A stretch of 64,000 nt of DNA from Siphonodentalium dalli (taxonomy: Eukaryota > Mollusca > Scaphopoda > Gadilida > Siphonodentaliidae). Within the stretch, counting starts at the first letter, position 1. Each line of letters begins with the position of its first letter. The translations under genes and the position numbers were made by a program. The stretch is from assembly GCA_032622095.1 (NCBI GenBank), contig CP136069.1, positions 51,756,760-51,820,759 of the forward strand, given 5' to 3'. Below, piece after piece: positions 45,375-60,600 of this stretch. The notes below the pieces were generated by a model. The model did not search any database. It was not told the origin of the DNA and was given only the letters and a program-made list of their open reading frames with translations.

Positions 45375-48300
45375 CACCTTACCCTATCTATCTCGAGCTT
45401 CACACCTTAGCCTATCTATCTCGAGCTTCATACCTTAGCCTATCTATCTCGAGCTTCACACCTTACCCTATCTATCTCGAGTTTCATACCTTAGCCTATC
45501 TATCTCGAGCTTCATACCTTAGCCTATCTGTCTCGAGCTTCATACCTTAGCCTATCTGTCTCGAGCTTCACACCTTAGCCTATCTGTCTCGAGCTTCACA
45601 CCTTAGCCTATCTATCTCGAGCTTCATACCTTAGCCTATCTATCTCGAGCTTTACACCTTAGCCTATCTATCTTGAGCTTCATACCTTAGCCTATCTATC
45701 TCGAGCTTCATACCTTAGCCTATCTATCTCGAGCTTCACACCTTAGCCTATCTGTCTCGAGCTTCATACCTTAGCCTATCTGTCTCGAGCTTTACACCTT
45801 AGCCTATCTGTCTCGAGCTTTACACCTTAGCCTATCTATCTCGAGCTTCATACCTTAGCCTATCTATCTCGAGCTTTACACCTTAGCCTATCTATCTTGA
45901 GCTTCATACCTTAGCCTATCTATCTCGAGCTTCATACCTTAGCCTATCTGTCTTGAGCTTCACACCTTAGCCTATCTATCTCGAGCTTCATACCTTAGCC
46001 TATCTGTCTCGAGCTTCACACCTTACCCTATCTATCTCGAGCTTCATACCTTAGCCTATCTATCTCGAGCTTCATACCTTAGCCTATCTATCTCGAGCTT
46101 CATACCTTAACCTATCTATCTCGAGCTTCATACCTTAGCCTATCTATCTCGAGCTTCATACCTTAGCCTATCTATCTCGAGCTTCATACCTTACCCTATC
46201 TGTCTCGAGCTTCATACCTTACCCTATCTATCTCGAGCTTCATACCTTACCCTATCTATCTCGAGCTTCATACCTTAGCCTATCTATCTCGAGCTTCATA
46301 CCTTAGCCTATCTGTCTCGAGCTTCATACCTTAGCCTATCTGTCTCGAGCTTCATACCTTAGCCTATCTATCTCGAGCTTCATACCTTAGCCTATCTATC
46401 TCGAGCTTTACACCTTAGCCTATCTATCTTGAGCTTCATACCTTAGCCTATCTGTCTTGAGCTTTACACCTTAGCCTATCTGTCTCGAGCTTCACACCTT
46501 AGCCTATCTATCTCGAGCTTCATACCTTAGCCTATCTATCTCGAGCTTCATACCTTAGCCTATCTATCTCGAGCTTCATACCTTAGCCTATCTATCTCGA
46601 GCTTCATACCTTAGCCTATCTGTCTCGAGCTTCACACCTTAGCCTATCTATCTCGAGCTTCATACCTTAGCCTATCTATCTCGAGCTTTACACCTTAGCC
46701 TATCTATCTTGAGCTTCATACCTTAGCCTATCTATCTCGAGCTTTACACCTTAGCCTATCTATCTCGAGCTTCATACCTTAGCCTATCTGTCTCGAGCTT
46801 CATACCTTAGCCTATCTGTCTTGAGCTTCACACCTTAACCTATCTGTCTCGAGCTTCACACCTTAACCTATCTATCTCGAGCTTCATACCTTAGCCTATC
46901 TATCTCGAGCTTCATACCTTAGCATATCTGTCTCGAGCTTCACACCTTAGCCTATCTATCTCGAGCTTCATACCTTAGCATATCTGTCTCGAGCTTCATA
47001 CCTTAGCCTATCTGTCTTGAGCTTCACACCTTAACCTATCTGTCTCGAGCTTCACACCTTAACCTATCTGTCTCGAGCTTCATACCTTAGCCTATCTATC
47101 TCGAGCTTCATACCTTAGCCTATCTATCTCGAGCTTTACACCTTAACCTATCTGTCTCGAGCTTCACACCTTAACCTATCTGTCTCGAGCTTCATACCTT
47201 AGCCTATCTATCTCGAGCTTTACACCTTAGCCTATCTATCTCGAGCTTCACACCTTAGCCTATCTATCTCGAGCTTCATACCTTAGCCTATCTGTCTCGA
47301 GCTTCATACCTTAGCCTATCTGTCTCGAGCTTCACACCTTAGCCTATCTGTCTCGAGCTTCACACCTTAGCCTATCTATCTCGAGCTTCATACCTTAGCC
47401 TATCTATCTCGAGCTTTACACCTTAGCCTATCTATCTTGAGCTTCATACCTTAGCCTATCTATCTCGAGCTTCATACCTTAGCCTATCTATCTCGAGCTT
47501 CACACCTTAGCCTATCTGTCTCGAGCTTCATACCTTAGCCTATCTGTCTCGAGCTTTACACCTTAGCCTATCTGTCTCGAGCTTTACACCTTAGCCTATC
47601 TATCTCGAGCTTCATACCTTAGCCTATCTATCTCGAGCTTTACACCTTAGCCTATCTATCTTGAGCTTCATACCTTAGCCTATCTATCTCGAGCTTCATA
47701 CCTTAGCCTATCTGTCTTGAGCTTCACACCTTAGCCTATCTATCTCGAGCTTCATACCTTAGCCTATCTGTCTCGAGCTTCACACCTTACCCTATCTATC
47801 TCGAGCTTCATACCTTAGCCTATCTATCTCGAGCTTCATACCTTAGCCTATCTATCTCGAGCTTCATACCTTAACCTATCTATCTCGAGCTTCATACCTT
47901 AGCCTATCTATCTCGAGCTTCATACCTTAGCCTATCTATCTCGAGCTTCATACCTTACCCTATCTGTCTCGAGCTTCATACCTTACCCTATCTATCTCGA
48001 GCTTCATACCTTACCCTATCTATCTCGAGCTTCATACCTTAGCCTATCTATCTCGAGCTTCATACCTTAGCCTATCTGTCTCGAGCTTCATACCTTAGCC
48101 TATCTGTCTCGAGCTTCATACCTTAGCCTATCTATCTCGAGCTTCATACCTTAGCCTATCTATCTCGAGCTTTACACCTTAGCCTATCTATCTTGAGCTT
48201 CATACCTTAGCCTATCTGTCTTGAGCTTTACACCTTAGCCTATCTGTCTCGAGCTTCACACCTTAGCCTATCTATCTCGAGCTTCATACCTTAGCCTATC

Positions 48301-51300
48301 TATCTCGAGCTTCATACCTTAGCCTATCTATCTCGAGCTTCATACCTTAGCCTATCTATCTCGAGCTTCATACCTTAGCCTATCTGTCTCGAGCTTCACA
48401 CCTTAGCCTATCTATCTCGAGCTTCATACCTTAGCCTATCTATCTCGAGCTTTACACCTTAGCCTATCTATCTTGAGCTTCATACCTTAGCCTATCTATC
48501 TCGAGCTTTACACCTTAGCCTATCTATCTCGAGCTTCATACCTTAGCCTATCTGTCTCGAGCTTCATACCTTAGCCTATCTGTCTTGAGCTTCACACCTT
48601 AACCTATCTGTCTCGAGCTTCACACCTTAACCTATCTATCTCGAGCTTCATACCTTAGCCTATCTATCTCGAGCTTCATACCTTAGCATATCTGTCTCGA
48701 GCTTCACACCTTAGCCTATCTATCTCGAGCTTCATACCTTAGCATATCTGTCTCGAGCTTCATACCTTAGCCTATCTGTCTTGAGCTTCACACCTTAACC
48801 TATCTGTCTCGAGCTTCACACCTTAACCTATCTGTCTCGAGCTTCATACCTTAGCCTATCTATCTCGAGCTTCATACCTTAGCCTATCTATCTCGAGCTT
48901 TACACCTTAACCTATCTGTCTCGAGCTTCACACCTTAACCTATCTGTCTCGAGCTTCATACCTTAGCCTATCTATCTCGAGCTTTACACCTTAGCCTATC
49001 TATCTCGAGCTTCACACCTTAGCCTATCTATCTCGAGCTTCACACCTTAGCCTATCTATCTCGAGCTTTACACCTTAACCTATCTGTCTCGAGCTTTACA
49101 CCTTAGCCTATCTGTCTTGAGCTTTACACCTTAGCCTATCTGTCTTGAGCTTTACACCTTAGCCTATCTATCTCGAGCTTTACACCTTAACCTATCTGTC
49201 TCGAGCTTCATACCTTAGCCTATCTATCTCGAGCTTCACACCTTAACCTATCTGTCTCGAGCTTCATACCTTAGCCTATCTATCTCGAGCTTCATACCTT
49301 AACCTATCTATCTCGAGCTTCATACCTTACCCTATCTGTCTCGAGCTTCATACCTTAGCCTATCTATCTCGAGCTTCACACCTTAGCCTATCTGTCTCGA
49401 GCTTCATACCTTAGCCTATCTGTCTCGAGCTTCATACCTTAGCCTATCTGTCTTGAGCTTCACACCTTAACCTATCTGTCTCGAGCTTCACACCTTAACC
49501 TATCTATCTCGAGCTTCATACCTTACCCTATCTATCTCGAGCTTCATACCTTAGCCTATCTATCTCGAGCTTCACACCTTACCCTATCTATCTCGAGCTT
49601 CACACCTTAGCCTATCTATCTCGAGCTTCATACCTTAGCCTATCTGTCTCGAGCTTCACACCTTAGCCTATCTATCTCGAGCTTCATACCTTAGCCTATC
49701 TATCTCGAGCTTCATACCTTAGCCTATCTGTCTCGAGCTTCACACCTTAGCCTATCTGTCTCGAGCTTCATACCTTAGCCTATCTGTATTGAGCTTTACA
49801 CCTTAACCTATCTGTCTCGAGCTTCACACCTTAGCCTATCTATCTCGAGCTTCATACCTTAGCCTATCTATCTCGAGCTTCATACCTTAGCCTATCTGTC
49901 TCGAGCTTCACACCTTAGCCTATCTATCTCGAGCTTCATACCTTAGCCTATCTATCTCGAGCTTTACACCTTAACCTATCTATCTCGAGCTTCACACCTT
50001 AGCCTATCTATCTCGAGCTTCATACCTTAGCCTATCTATCTCGAGCTTTACACCTTAGCCTATCTATCTCGAGCTTCACACCTTAGCCTATCTATCTCGA
50101 GCTTCATACCTTAGCCTATCTGTCTCGAGCTTCACACCTTAGCCTATCTGTCTCGAGCTTCACACCTTAGCCTATCTATCTCGAGCTTCATACCTTAGCC
50201 TATCTATCTCGAGCTTTACACCTTAACCTATCTATCTCGAGCTTCACACCTTAGCCTATCTATCTCGAGCTTCATACCTTAGCCTATCTATCTCGAGCTT
50301 CACACCTTAGCCTATCTATCTCGAGCTTCACACCTTAGCCTATCTATCTCGAGCTTCATACCTTAGCCTATCTGTCTCGAGCTTCACACCTTAGCCTATC
50401 TATCTCGAGCTTCATACCTTAGCCTATCTATCTCGAGCTTCATACCTTAGCCTATCTATCTCGAGCTTCACACCTTAGCCTATCTATCTCGAGCTTCACA
50501 CCTTAGCCTATCTATCTCGAGCTTCATACCTTAGCCTATCTGTCTCGAGCTTCACACCTTAGCCTATCTATCTCGAGCTTCATACCTTAGCCTATCTATC
50601 TCGAGCTTCATACCTTAGCCTATCTATCTCGAGCTTTACACCTTAACCTATCTATCTCGAGCTTCACACCTTAGCCTATCTGTCTCGAGCTTCATACCTT
50701 AGCCTATCTATCTCGAGCTTCATACCTTAGCCTATCTATCTCGAGCTTCATACCTTAGCCTATCTATCTCGAGCTTCATACCTTAGCATATCTATCTCGA
50801 GCTTCATACCTTAGCCTATCTATCTCGAGCTTTACACCTTACCCTATCTGTCTCGAGCTTCATACCTTAGCCTATCTATCTCGAGCTTCATACCTTAGCC
50901 TATCTATCTCGAGCTTCATACCTTAGCCTATCAATCTCGAGCTTCATACCTTAGCCTATATATCTCGAGCTTTACACCTTACCCTATCTGTCTCGAGCTT
51001 CATACCTTAGCCTATCTATCTCGAGCTTCATACCTTAGCCTATCTATCTCGAGCTTCACACCTTAGCCTATCTATCTCGAGCTTTACACCTTAGCCTATC
51101 TATCTCGAGCTTCATACCTTAGCCTATCTGTCTTGAGCTTTACACCTTAACCTATCTGTCTCGAGCTTTACACCTTAGCCTATCTGTCTTGAGCTTTACA
51201 CCTTAGCCTATCTGTCTTGAGCTTTACACCTTAGCCTATCTATCTCGAGCTTTACACCTTAGCCTATCTGTCTCGAGCTTTACACCTTAGCCTATCTATC

Positions 51301-51465
51301 TCGAGCTTCATACCTTACCCTATCTGTCTCGAGCTTCATACCTTAGCCTATCTATCTCGAGCTTCACACCTTAACCTATCTGTCTCGAGCTTCACACCTT
51401 AACCTATCTATCTCGAGCTTCATACCTTAGCCTATCTATCTCGAGCTTCACACCTTAACCTATCT
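45375..51465. repeat. 28-bp satellite, block 2 (about 217 units), with a 1764-bp higher-order repeat
   Basis: Same unit as block 1. The order of variants from about 45480 to 47244 is repeated at 47245-49008 with an offset of exactly 1764 bp (63 units). For example, CACACCTTACCCTATC is at 46017 and 47781, and GAGCTTTACACC preceding a TTGAGC unit is at 45871 and 47635. Confidence 0.95.
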
Positions 51466-54400
51466 GGGCAATTCCATGTGACTGACATTACATTCAAAGA
51501 ATTTTTTCCAGATTCATTGTGGTGATACCAGCAACATGTATAAATATATAATCTTATTTCTATGTGTGATGTTGGCTTGTGCCAGGGTGCACCCAAAAAT
51601 GTGCATTATTCTGAATTTAGTCAAGCGATGATAAAATGGCATCGTTCAATGTTAGCGTGACTGACATTACATGAAAATATCAAGGCACATTGCCAACTTG
51701 TTTTCAAATTAAATTTGTCTTAAATTTACAGAAACTCATATGTTTTTCTTTGTTAATTTTTCATGGTAGATATTTCAAGATAATGTAAAAGCAAAATTTA
51801 AGCTTAGAACTATAATAAAATATTTTTTGTTGTCCAAATTATGCGTGACTGACATTACACTAATTTCGTGACTGACATTACGCTATGAAATATATTAAGT
51901 ATTTCCAACAGTTTCTGATCCAAATGAGTAATTAGTGCCCTAAAATCATATTTTATGGGGTTTAAATGCATTTAATATATTTTATTACCATATACAGCAC
52001 ATGAACATGACATTGGCTAATGTAAGCGTGACTGACATTACACAAAATTATCCAAGATACATGATAACTGGATTTCAAATTTAAGTTGTTTTACATTCAA
52101 ATAATTTAATATTTTTTTTCAATTATTATAGTTGGAATTTCAAAAAAATATTATGGATAGACTAATGTCTGTGACTGATATTATTTGATTAAATTTGTGC
52201 AAAACATTAGCCTACGGTTTGAACAAATTCTCAATTACCTTTTGCACAAGTTTTTTGCACATAGTGTTCGGAGACCGGGCAAATGGGAGGTGATTTGTGT
52301 AGTTGTCTTATACTTTCAGTTTGGCAAACATTTTCAACAAATGCATTATGAAATTTCAGTTGGATATTTCACATCAAATCTATGTTGAAATTTCCCTGGT
52401 ACAGTTTGTTTACCAGTATTTAGTGAGATATATTTTGTTTTTATACAAGTTGAATAAATAAAGAAGTGGATAAGAATCGTCATTGTATGGCAGCCCCCCG
52501 AGAAATATGATAACATAATACTGGGACTTTCTCGTAGAAGTTGAACAACTCATTACCACAACAAAAGTCTGAGCACACTGTTTATTATACCTGGGAACAT
52601 GAATTTCTGAATATATAACCTAGCTGATAATTTTCAGCCCACTTGTAGTTAGGGCTGTAACAATGCGGAAGTTCACGTTGCAATGCACATCCCAATGTTT
52701 ATGCTTCGATGGGGTGTGAACCACGATGCACAATTGCTAGTTGTCACTACCGCGGTACATGTATATCTATGAATTAATTCAGCCTCGTTCAGGCTCATTG
52801 TAGTGATCAAGTTGCTCATTGCCCAAATGGTAACCAATCTGATTCATGCAATTAGGAAGGGTAAATTGCCTACTAACTTTCTCTTTCTCATTGATGAAAT
52901 TGATGTCACTCTTGGAAATAAATGTTGAGAAACTGAATTCTTGAGTGTTGTTAGAAAGCATTTGATGAGTTTTTATTCAAAAGTGTGCCTTTCATAAATC
53001 GTGATGTATCACTTCAGACATTTACGATGCGATGCATTGATTAAATTGTGATGCATTGAAATCATGATGAATCGTTGCAGCCCCATTTGTAGTAGTTTTT
53101 TTTCATGCAAACAGCAGGATTTTATTGGAAATATTAGGGAAGTTTAGATTGAAAAACTTCTAACTTTACACATCAAACAATTTGTCGCATATTTTCCACC
53201 ACATCCATAGCTAATTTAAGTTTATCAATGCTTGAAGGGAGAAGTTAGAAGTTTCTCAATAAACATCCCTATAGTGATAAGAAGTTAGTATATGTAGTTA
53301 CTGTGATAGATATTGGGGCATTAAAAGACACGGTTGCCTATTGACACCAAATATATACCGGTTAGCAGCTCAGACTTTGCACACTTCTTTTTAGAATAGA
53401 CCAATGGTGAATTATATTCACAATTGTGTACCAATGATCATGACATTTAATTTTATTGATAGCTTGTTTATTCGGAGATAAGAACATTAAACCAATCACT
53501 GAATAAATAGTACTGCCAATTAAGAATCAGAGCTCTGTAATACCACAGTACATCCATTCGCATTAAATAATATTGAACAAAGAACTGCACTGTGTCATAA
53601 TCTATACCATGCATTTAACTATTTGCTGGGAAATCTGGGAAATTAAAATTCCCACGTGAATTAACAACAACTGGGCCATTCAGTTTCTTGCATATGTCTT
53701 CCCGTTGATATATAAGCTTGTCTTCATGTGAAGGCCACTTCCAGAACTTCCCAGCGGCCAGCACTGACCATAACAGAAACTTCATATGTTAAAATCGCAA
53801 AAACACATCTCAGGAGATAAGTACGACGTGTACGACTTACTCACTCGCCATCTATGTTCTGAAACATTTCTTACTATATTAAATACCGCTACACATACCG
53901 TAAATTCAATGCTCACATACATGTACATCATGAGAACAATATTCAAAATTACTAGTAGTAGATGCACTTATATGGAACTGCATATGTTTACAAATCCAAT
54001 TAAAACATGTAGTATGTTTTCTTACAAGATTTTTATGTCATCTACAAGAATAGGAACAAATTGCAAAACGTGACTGACATTACATGTCGTGACTGACATT
54101 ACGCGTGACTGACATTACATATTTCAACTCTTGCTAGCGGTCAACTTAGACATCGAATGGTGCTTATTTTGAACACAGACATTGAGGCTCAGGTATATTG
54201 AGCGTCTCTAAGATATGGTTGTTATATTGTCATGCAATATTGTTTTATACCAAAAAAGGTAGTATTTTCGTGACTGACATTACATATAGTATGTAGATTT
54301 CTGAAAAATATTTTTCCCCAAATGGACATCGGTCACAGAAATATAAACCCAAGATGTGTTATAGCGTGCATCGACCTATTTAAATACTGAAATACTACAG

Positions 54401-54641
54401 GTCAATCTTAAATAATTGTTACTATTTGCTCAATTACTTACAAGCCACTTTTAGCAAAAAATTTAGAAGCACATGTGGGTTAACAATGGCATAAGCTTTC
54501 AGCACTAAATTGATGAATATGAGAGAGAGAAAAACTGTTTTCAATAACTTGAATACCATAACTATCAGATTTTCAAACTGTTTAGTCAATATTCAAGATT
54601 TAATTTTTTCACAAATTTCATTCTCCGTTGTGGAAATGCCC
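51466..54641. mobile_element. 3.18-kb insertion in the satellite, putative non-autonomous DNA element
   Basis: It starts GGGCAATTCCATGTGACTGA; the right end in reverse complement is GGGCATTTCCACAACGG, giving imperfect 11-bp inverted ends. ATCT flanks both sides (51462-51465 and 54642-54645), though this is also satellite sequence. The start recurs at 11555. GTGACTGACATTAC words are found at 51478, 51657, 51845, 51868, 52028, 52171 (degenerate), 54070, 54089, 54105 and 54270, all in the same orientation. No long open frame is present. A hAT-type MITE is nested inside. Confidence 0.65.
52650..53085. mobile_element. hAT-type MITE G, nested
   Basis: The ends TAGGGCTGTAACAATGCGG and ATCGTTGCAGCCCCA are imperfect inverted repeats of the GGGCTGCAACGAT kind common in hAT elements. 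The flanks CTTGTAGT (52642-52649) and TTTGTAGT (53086-53093) form an 8-bp duplication with one mismatch. Confidence 0.78.
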
Positions 54642-57600
54642 ATCTGTCTCGAGCTTCACACCTTAGCCTATCTATCTCGAGCTTCACACCTTAGCCTATC
54701 TATCTCGAGCTTCACACCTTAGCCTATCTGTCTCGAGCTTCACACCTTAGCCTATCTATCTCGAGCTTCATACCTTAGCCTATCTATCTCGAGCTTCACA
54801 CCTTAGCCTATCTATCTCGAGCTTTACACCTTAGCCTATCTGTCTCGAGCTTCACACCTTAGCCTATCTATCTCGAGCTTCATACCTTAGCCTATCTATC
54901 TCGAGCTTTACACCTTAACCTATCTATCTCGAGCTTCACACCTTAGCCTATCTATCTCGAGCTTCATACCTTATCCTATCTGTCTCGAGCTTCATACCTT
55001 ACCCTATCTATCTCGAGCTTCACACCTTAGCCTATCTATCTCGAGCGTCATACCTTAGCCTATCTATCTCGAGCTTTACACCTTAACCTATCTGTCTCGA
55101 GCTTTACACCTTAGCCTATCTGTCTCGAGCTTTACACCTTAGCCTATCTATCTCGAGCGTCATACCTTACCCTATCTGTCTCGAGCTTCATACCTTAGCC
55201 TATCTATCTCGAGCTTCACACCTTAACCTATCTGTCTCGAGCTTCACACCTTAGCCTATCTATCTCGAGCGTCATACCTTACCCTATCTGTCTCGAGCTT
55301 CATACCTTAGCCTATCTATCTCGAGCTTCACACCTTAACCTATCTGTCTCGAGCTTCACACCTTAACCTATCTATCTCGAGCTTCATACCTTAGCCTATC
55401 TATCTCGAGCTTCACACCTTAGCCTATCTATCTCGAGCTTTACACCTTAACCTATCTATCTCGAGCTTCATACCTTACCCTATCTATCTCGAGCTTCACA
55501 CCTTAGCCTATCTATCTCGAGCTTCATACCTTAGCCTATCTATCTCGAGCTTCATACCTTAGCCTATCTATCTCGAGCTTCATACCTTAGCCTATCTGTC
55601 TCGAGCTTCATACCTTAGCCTATCTATCTCGAGCTTCACACCTTAACCTATCTGTCTCGAGCTTCACACCTTAACCTATCTGTCTCGAGCTTCATACCTT
55701 AGCCTATCTATCTCGAGCTTCACACCTTAACCTATCTGTCTCGAGCTTCACACCTTAACCTATCTATCTCGAGCTTCATACCTTACCCTATCTATCTCAA
55801 GCTTCATACCTTAGCCTATCTATCTCGAGCTTTACACCTTAACCTATCTATCTCGAGCTTCATACCTTAGCCTATCTGTCTCGAGCTTCATACCTTAGCC
55901 TATCTATCTCGAGCTTCACACCTTAACCTATCTATCTCGAGCTTCACACCTTAGCCTATCTATCTCGAGCTTCATACCTTAGCCTATCTGTCTCGAGCTT
56001 CACACCTTAGCCTATCTATCTCGAGCTTCATACCTTAGCCTATCTATCTCGAGCTTCATACCTTAGCCTATCTGTCTCGAGCTTCACACCTTAGCCTATC
56101 TATCTCGAGCTTCATACCTTAGCCTATCTATCTCGAGCTTCATACCTTAGCCTATCTGTCTCGAGCTTCACACCTTAGCCTATCTATCTCGAGCTTCATA
56201 CCTTAGCCTATCTATCTCGAGCTTTACACCTTAACCTATCTATCTCGAGCTTCACACCTTAGCCTATCTATCTCGAGCTTCATACCTTAGCCTATCTATC
56301 TCGAGCTTCACACCTTAGCCTATCTGTCTCGAGCTTCACACCTTAGCCTATCTATCTCGAGCTTCATACCTTAGCCTATCTATCTCGAGCTTTACACCTT
56401 AACCTATCTATCTCGAGCTTCACACCTTAGCCTATCTGTCTCGAGCTTCATACCTTAGCCTATCTATCTCGAGCTTCATACCTTAGCCTATCTATCTCGA
56501 GCTTCATACCTTAGCCTATCTATCTCGAGCTTCATACCTTAGCCTATCTGTCTCGAGCTTCACACCTTAGCCTATCTATCTCGAGCTTCATACCTTAGCC
56601 TATCTGTCTTGAGCTTCACACCTTAACCTATCTGTCTTGAGCTTCACACCTTAACCTATCTGTCTCGAGCTTCACACCTTAGCCTATCTATCTCGAGCTT
56701 CATACCTTAGCCTATCTATCTCGAGCTTCATACCTTAGTCTATCTGTCTTGAGCTTCACACCTTAGCCTATCTGTCTCGAGCTTCACACCTTACCCTATC
56801 TATCTCGAGCTTCACACCTTAGCCTATCTATCTCGAGCTTCACACCTTAACCTATCTGTCTCGAGCTTCACACCTTATCCTATCTATCTCGAGCTTCACA
56901 CCTTAGCCTATCTATCTCGAGCTTCACACCTTACCCTATCTATCTCGAGCTTCACACCTTACCCTATCTATCTCGAGCTTCACACCTTACCCTATCTATC
57001 TCGAGCTTCATACCTTAGCCTATCTTTCTCGGGCTTCACACCTTACCCTATCTATCTCGAGCTTCACACCTTACCCTATCTATCTCGAGCTTCACACCTT
57101 ACCCTATCTATCTCGAGCTTCACACCTTACCCTATCTATCTCGAGCTTCATACCTTAGCCTATCTTTCTCGGGCTTCACACCTTAGTCTATCTATCTCGA
57201 GCTTCATACCTTAGCCTATCTGTCTCGAGCTTCATACCTTAGCCTATCTATCTCGAGCTTCATACCTTAGCCTATCTGTCTCGAGCTTCATACCTTAGCC
57301 TATCTATCTCGAGCTTCATACCTTAGCCTATCTATCTCGAGCTTCATACCTTAGCCTATCTATCTCGAGCTTCATACCTTAGCCTATCTGTCTCGAGCTT
57401 CATACCTTAGCCTATCTATCTCGAGCTTCATACCTTAGCCTATCTATCTCGAGCTTCATACCTTAGCCTATCTATCTCGAGCTTCATACCTTAGCCTATC
57501 TATCTCGAGCTTCATACCTTAGCCTATCTATCTCGAGCTTCATACCTTAGCCTATCTATCTCGAGCTTCATACCTTAGCCTATCTATCTCGAGCTTCATA

Positions 57601-60600
57601 CCTTAGCCTATCTGTCTCGAGCTTCATACCTTAGCCTATCTATCTCGAGCTTCATACCTTAGCCTATCTATCTCGAGCTTCATACCTTAGCCTATCTATC
57701 TCGAGCTTCACACCTTACCCTATCTATCTCGAGCTTCACACCTTACCCTATCTATCTCGAGCTTCATACCTTAGCCTATCTTTCTCGGGCTTCACACCTT
57801 AGCCTATCTATCTCGAGCTTCATACCTTACCCTATCTTTCTCGGGCTTCACACCTTACCCTATCTATCTCGAGCTTCACACCTTACCCTATCTATCTCGA
57901 GCTTCACACCTTACCCTATCTATCTCGAGCTTCACACCTTAACCTATCTGTCTCGAGCTTCACACCTTAACCTATCTATCTCGAGCTTCATACCTTAGCC
58001 TATCTATCTCGAGCTTCACACCTTAGCCTATCTATCTCGAGCTTTACACCTTAACCTATCTATCTCGAGCTTCATACCTTACCCTATCTATCTCGAGCTT
58101 CACACCTTAGCCTATCTATCTCGAGCTTCATACCTTAGCCTATCTATCTCGAGCTTCATACCTTAGCCTATCTATCTCGAGCTTCATACCTTAGCCTATC
58201 TGTCTCGAGCTTCATACCTTAGCCTATCTATCTCGAGCTTCACACCTTAACCTATCTGTCTCGAGCTTCACACCTTAACCTATCTGTCTCGAGCTTCATA
58301 CCTTAGCCTATCTATCTCGAGCTTCATACCTTAGCCTATCTGTCTCGAGCTTCATACCTTAGCCTATCTATCTCGAGCTTCATACCTTAGCCTATCTATC
58401 TCGAGCTTCATACCTTAGCCTATCTATCTCGAGCTTCATACCTTAGCCTATCTGTCTCGAGCTTCATACCTTAGCCTATCTATCTCGAGCTTCATACCTT
58501 AGCCTATCTATCTCGAGCTTCATACCTTAGCCTATCTATCTCGAGCTTCATACCTTAGCCTATCTATCTCGAGCTTCATACCTTAGCCTATCTATCTCGA
58601 GCTTCATACCTTAGCCTATCTATCTCGAGCTTCATACCTTAGCCTATCTATCTCGAGCTTCATACCTTAGCCTATCTGTCTCGAGCTTCATACCTTAGCC
58701 TATCTATCTCGAGCTTCATACCTTAGCCTATCTATCTCGAGCTTCATACCTTAGCCTATCTATCTCGAGCTTCACACCTTACCCTATCTATCTCGAGCTT
58801 CACACCTTACCCTATCTATCTCGAGCTTCATACCTTAGCCTATCTTTCTCGGGCTTCACACCTTAGCCTATCTATCTCGAGCTTCATACCTTACCCTATC
58901 TTTCTCGGGCTTCACACCTTACCCTATCTATCTCGAGCTTCACACCTTACCCTATCTATCTCGAGCTTCACACCTTACCCTATCTATCTCGAGCTTCACA
59001 CCTTACCCTATCTATCTCGAGCTTCAAACCTTAACCTATCTGTCTCGAGCTTCAAACCTTAACCTATCTATCTCGAGCTTCATACCTTAGCCTATCTATC
59101 TCGAGCTTCACACCTTAGCCTATCTATCTCGAGCTTTACACCTTAACCTATCTATCTCGAGCTTCACACCTTAGCCTATCTATCTCGAGCTTCATACCTT
59201 AGCCTATCTATCTCGAGCTTCATACCTTAGCCTATCTATCTCGAGCTTCATACCTTAGCCTATCTGTCTCGAGCTTCATACCTTAGCCTATCTATCTCGA
59301 GCTTCACACCTTAACCTATCTGTCTCGAGCTTCACACCTTAACCTATCTGTCTCGAGCTTCATACCTTAGCCTATCTATCTCGAGCTTCACACCTTAACC
59401 TATCTGTCTCGAGCTTCACACCTTAACCTATCTATCTCGAGCTTCATACCTTACCCTATCTATCTCGAGCTTCATACCTTAGCCTATCTATCTCGAGCTT
59501 TACACCTTAACCTATCTATCTCGAGCTTCATACCTTAGCCTATCTGTCTCGAGCTTCATACCTTAGCCTATCTATCTCGAGCTTCACACCTTAACCTATC
59601 TGTCTCGAGCTTCACACCTTAACCTATCTATCTCGAGCTTCACACCTTAGCCTATCTATCTCGAGCTTCATACCTTAGCCTATCTGTCTCGAGCTTCACA
59701 CCTTAGCCTATCTATCTCGAGCTTCATACCTTAGCCTATCTATCTCGAGCTTCATACCTTAGCCTATCTGTCTCGAGCTTCACACCTTAGCCTATCTATC
59801 TCGAGCTTCATACCTTAGCCTATCTATCTCGAGCTTCATACCTTAGCCTATCTGTCTCGAGCTTCACACCTTAGCCTATCTATCTCGAGCTTCATACCTT
59901 AGCCTATCTATCTCGAGCTTTACACCTTAACCTATCTATCTCGAGCTTCACACCTTAGCCTATCTATCTCGAGCTTCATACCTTAGCCTATCTATCTCGA
60001 GCTTCACACCTTAGCCTATCTGTCTCGAGCTTCACACCTTAGCCTATCTATCTCGAGCTTCATACCTTAGCCTATCTATCTCGAGCTTTACACCTTAACC
60101 TATCTATCTCGAGCTTCACACCTTAGCCTATCTGTCTCGAGCTTCATACCTTAGCCTATCTATCTCGAGCTTCATACCTTAGCCTATCTATCTCGAGCTT
60201 CATACCTTAGCCTATCTATCTCGAGCTTCATACCTTAGCCTATCTGTCTCGAGCTTCACACCTTAGCCTATCTATCTCGAGCTTCATACCTTAGCCTATC
60301 TGTCTTGAGCTTCACACCTTAACCTATCTGTCTTGAGCTTCACACCTTAACCTATCTGTCTCGAGCTTCACACCTTAGCCTATCTATCTCGAGCTTCATA
60401 CCTTAGCCTATCTATCTCGAGCTTCATACCTTAGTCTATCTGTCTTGAGCTTCACACCTTAGCCTATCTGTCTCGAGCTTCACACCTTACCCTATCTATC
60501 TCGAGCTTCACACCTTAGCCTATCTATCTCGAGCTTCACACCTTAACCTATCTGTCTCGAGCTTCACACCTTATCCTATCTATCTCGAGCTTCACACCTT

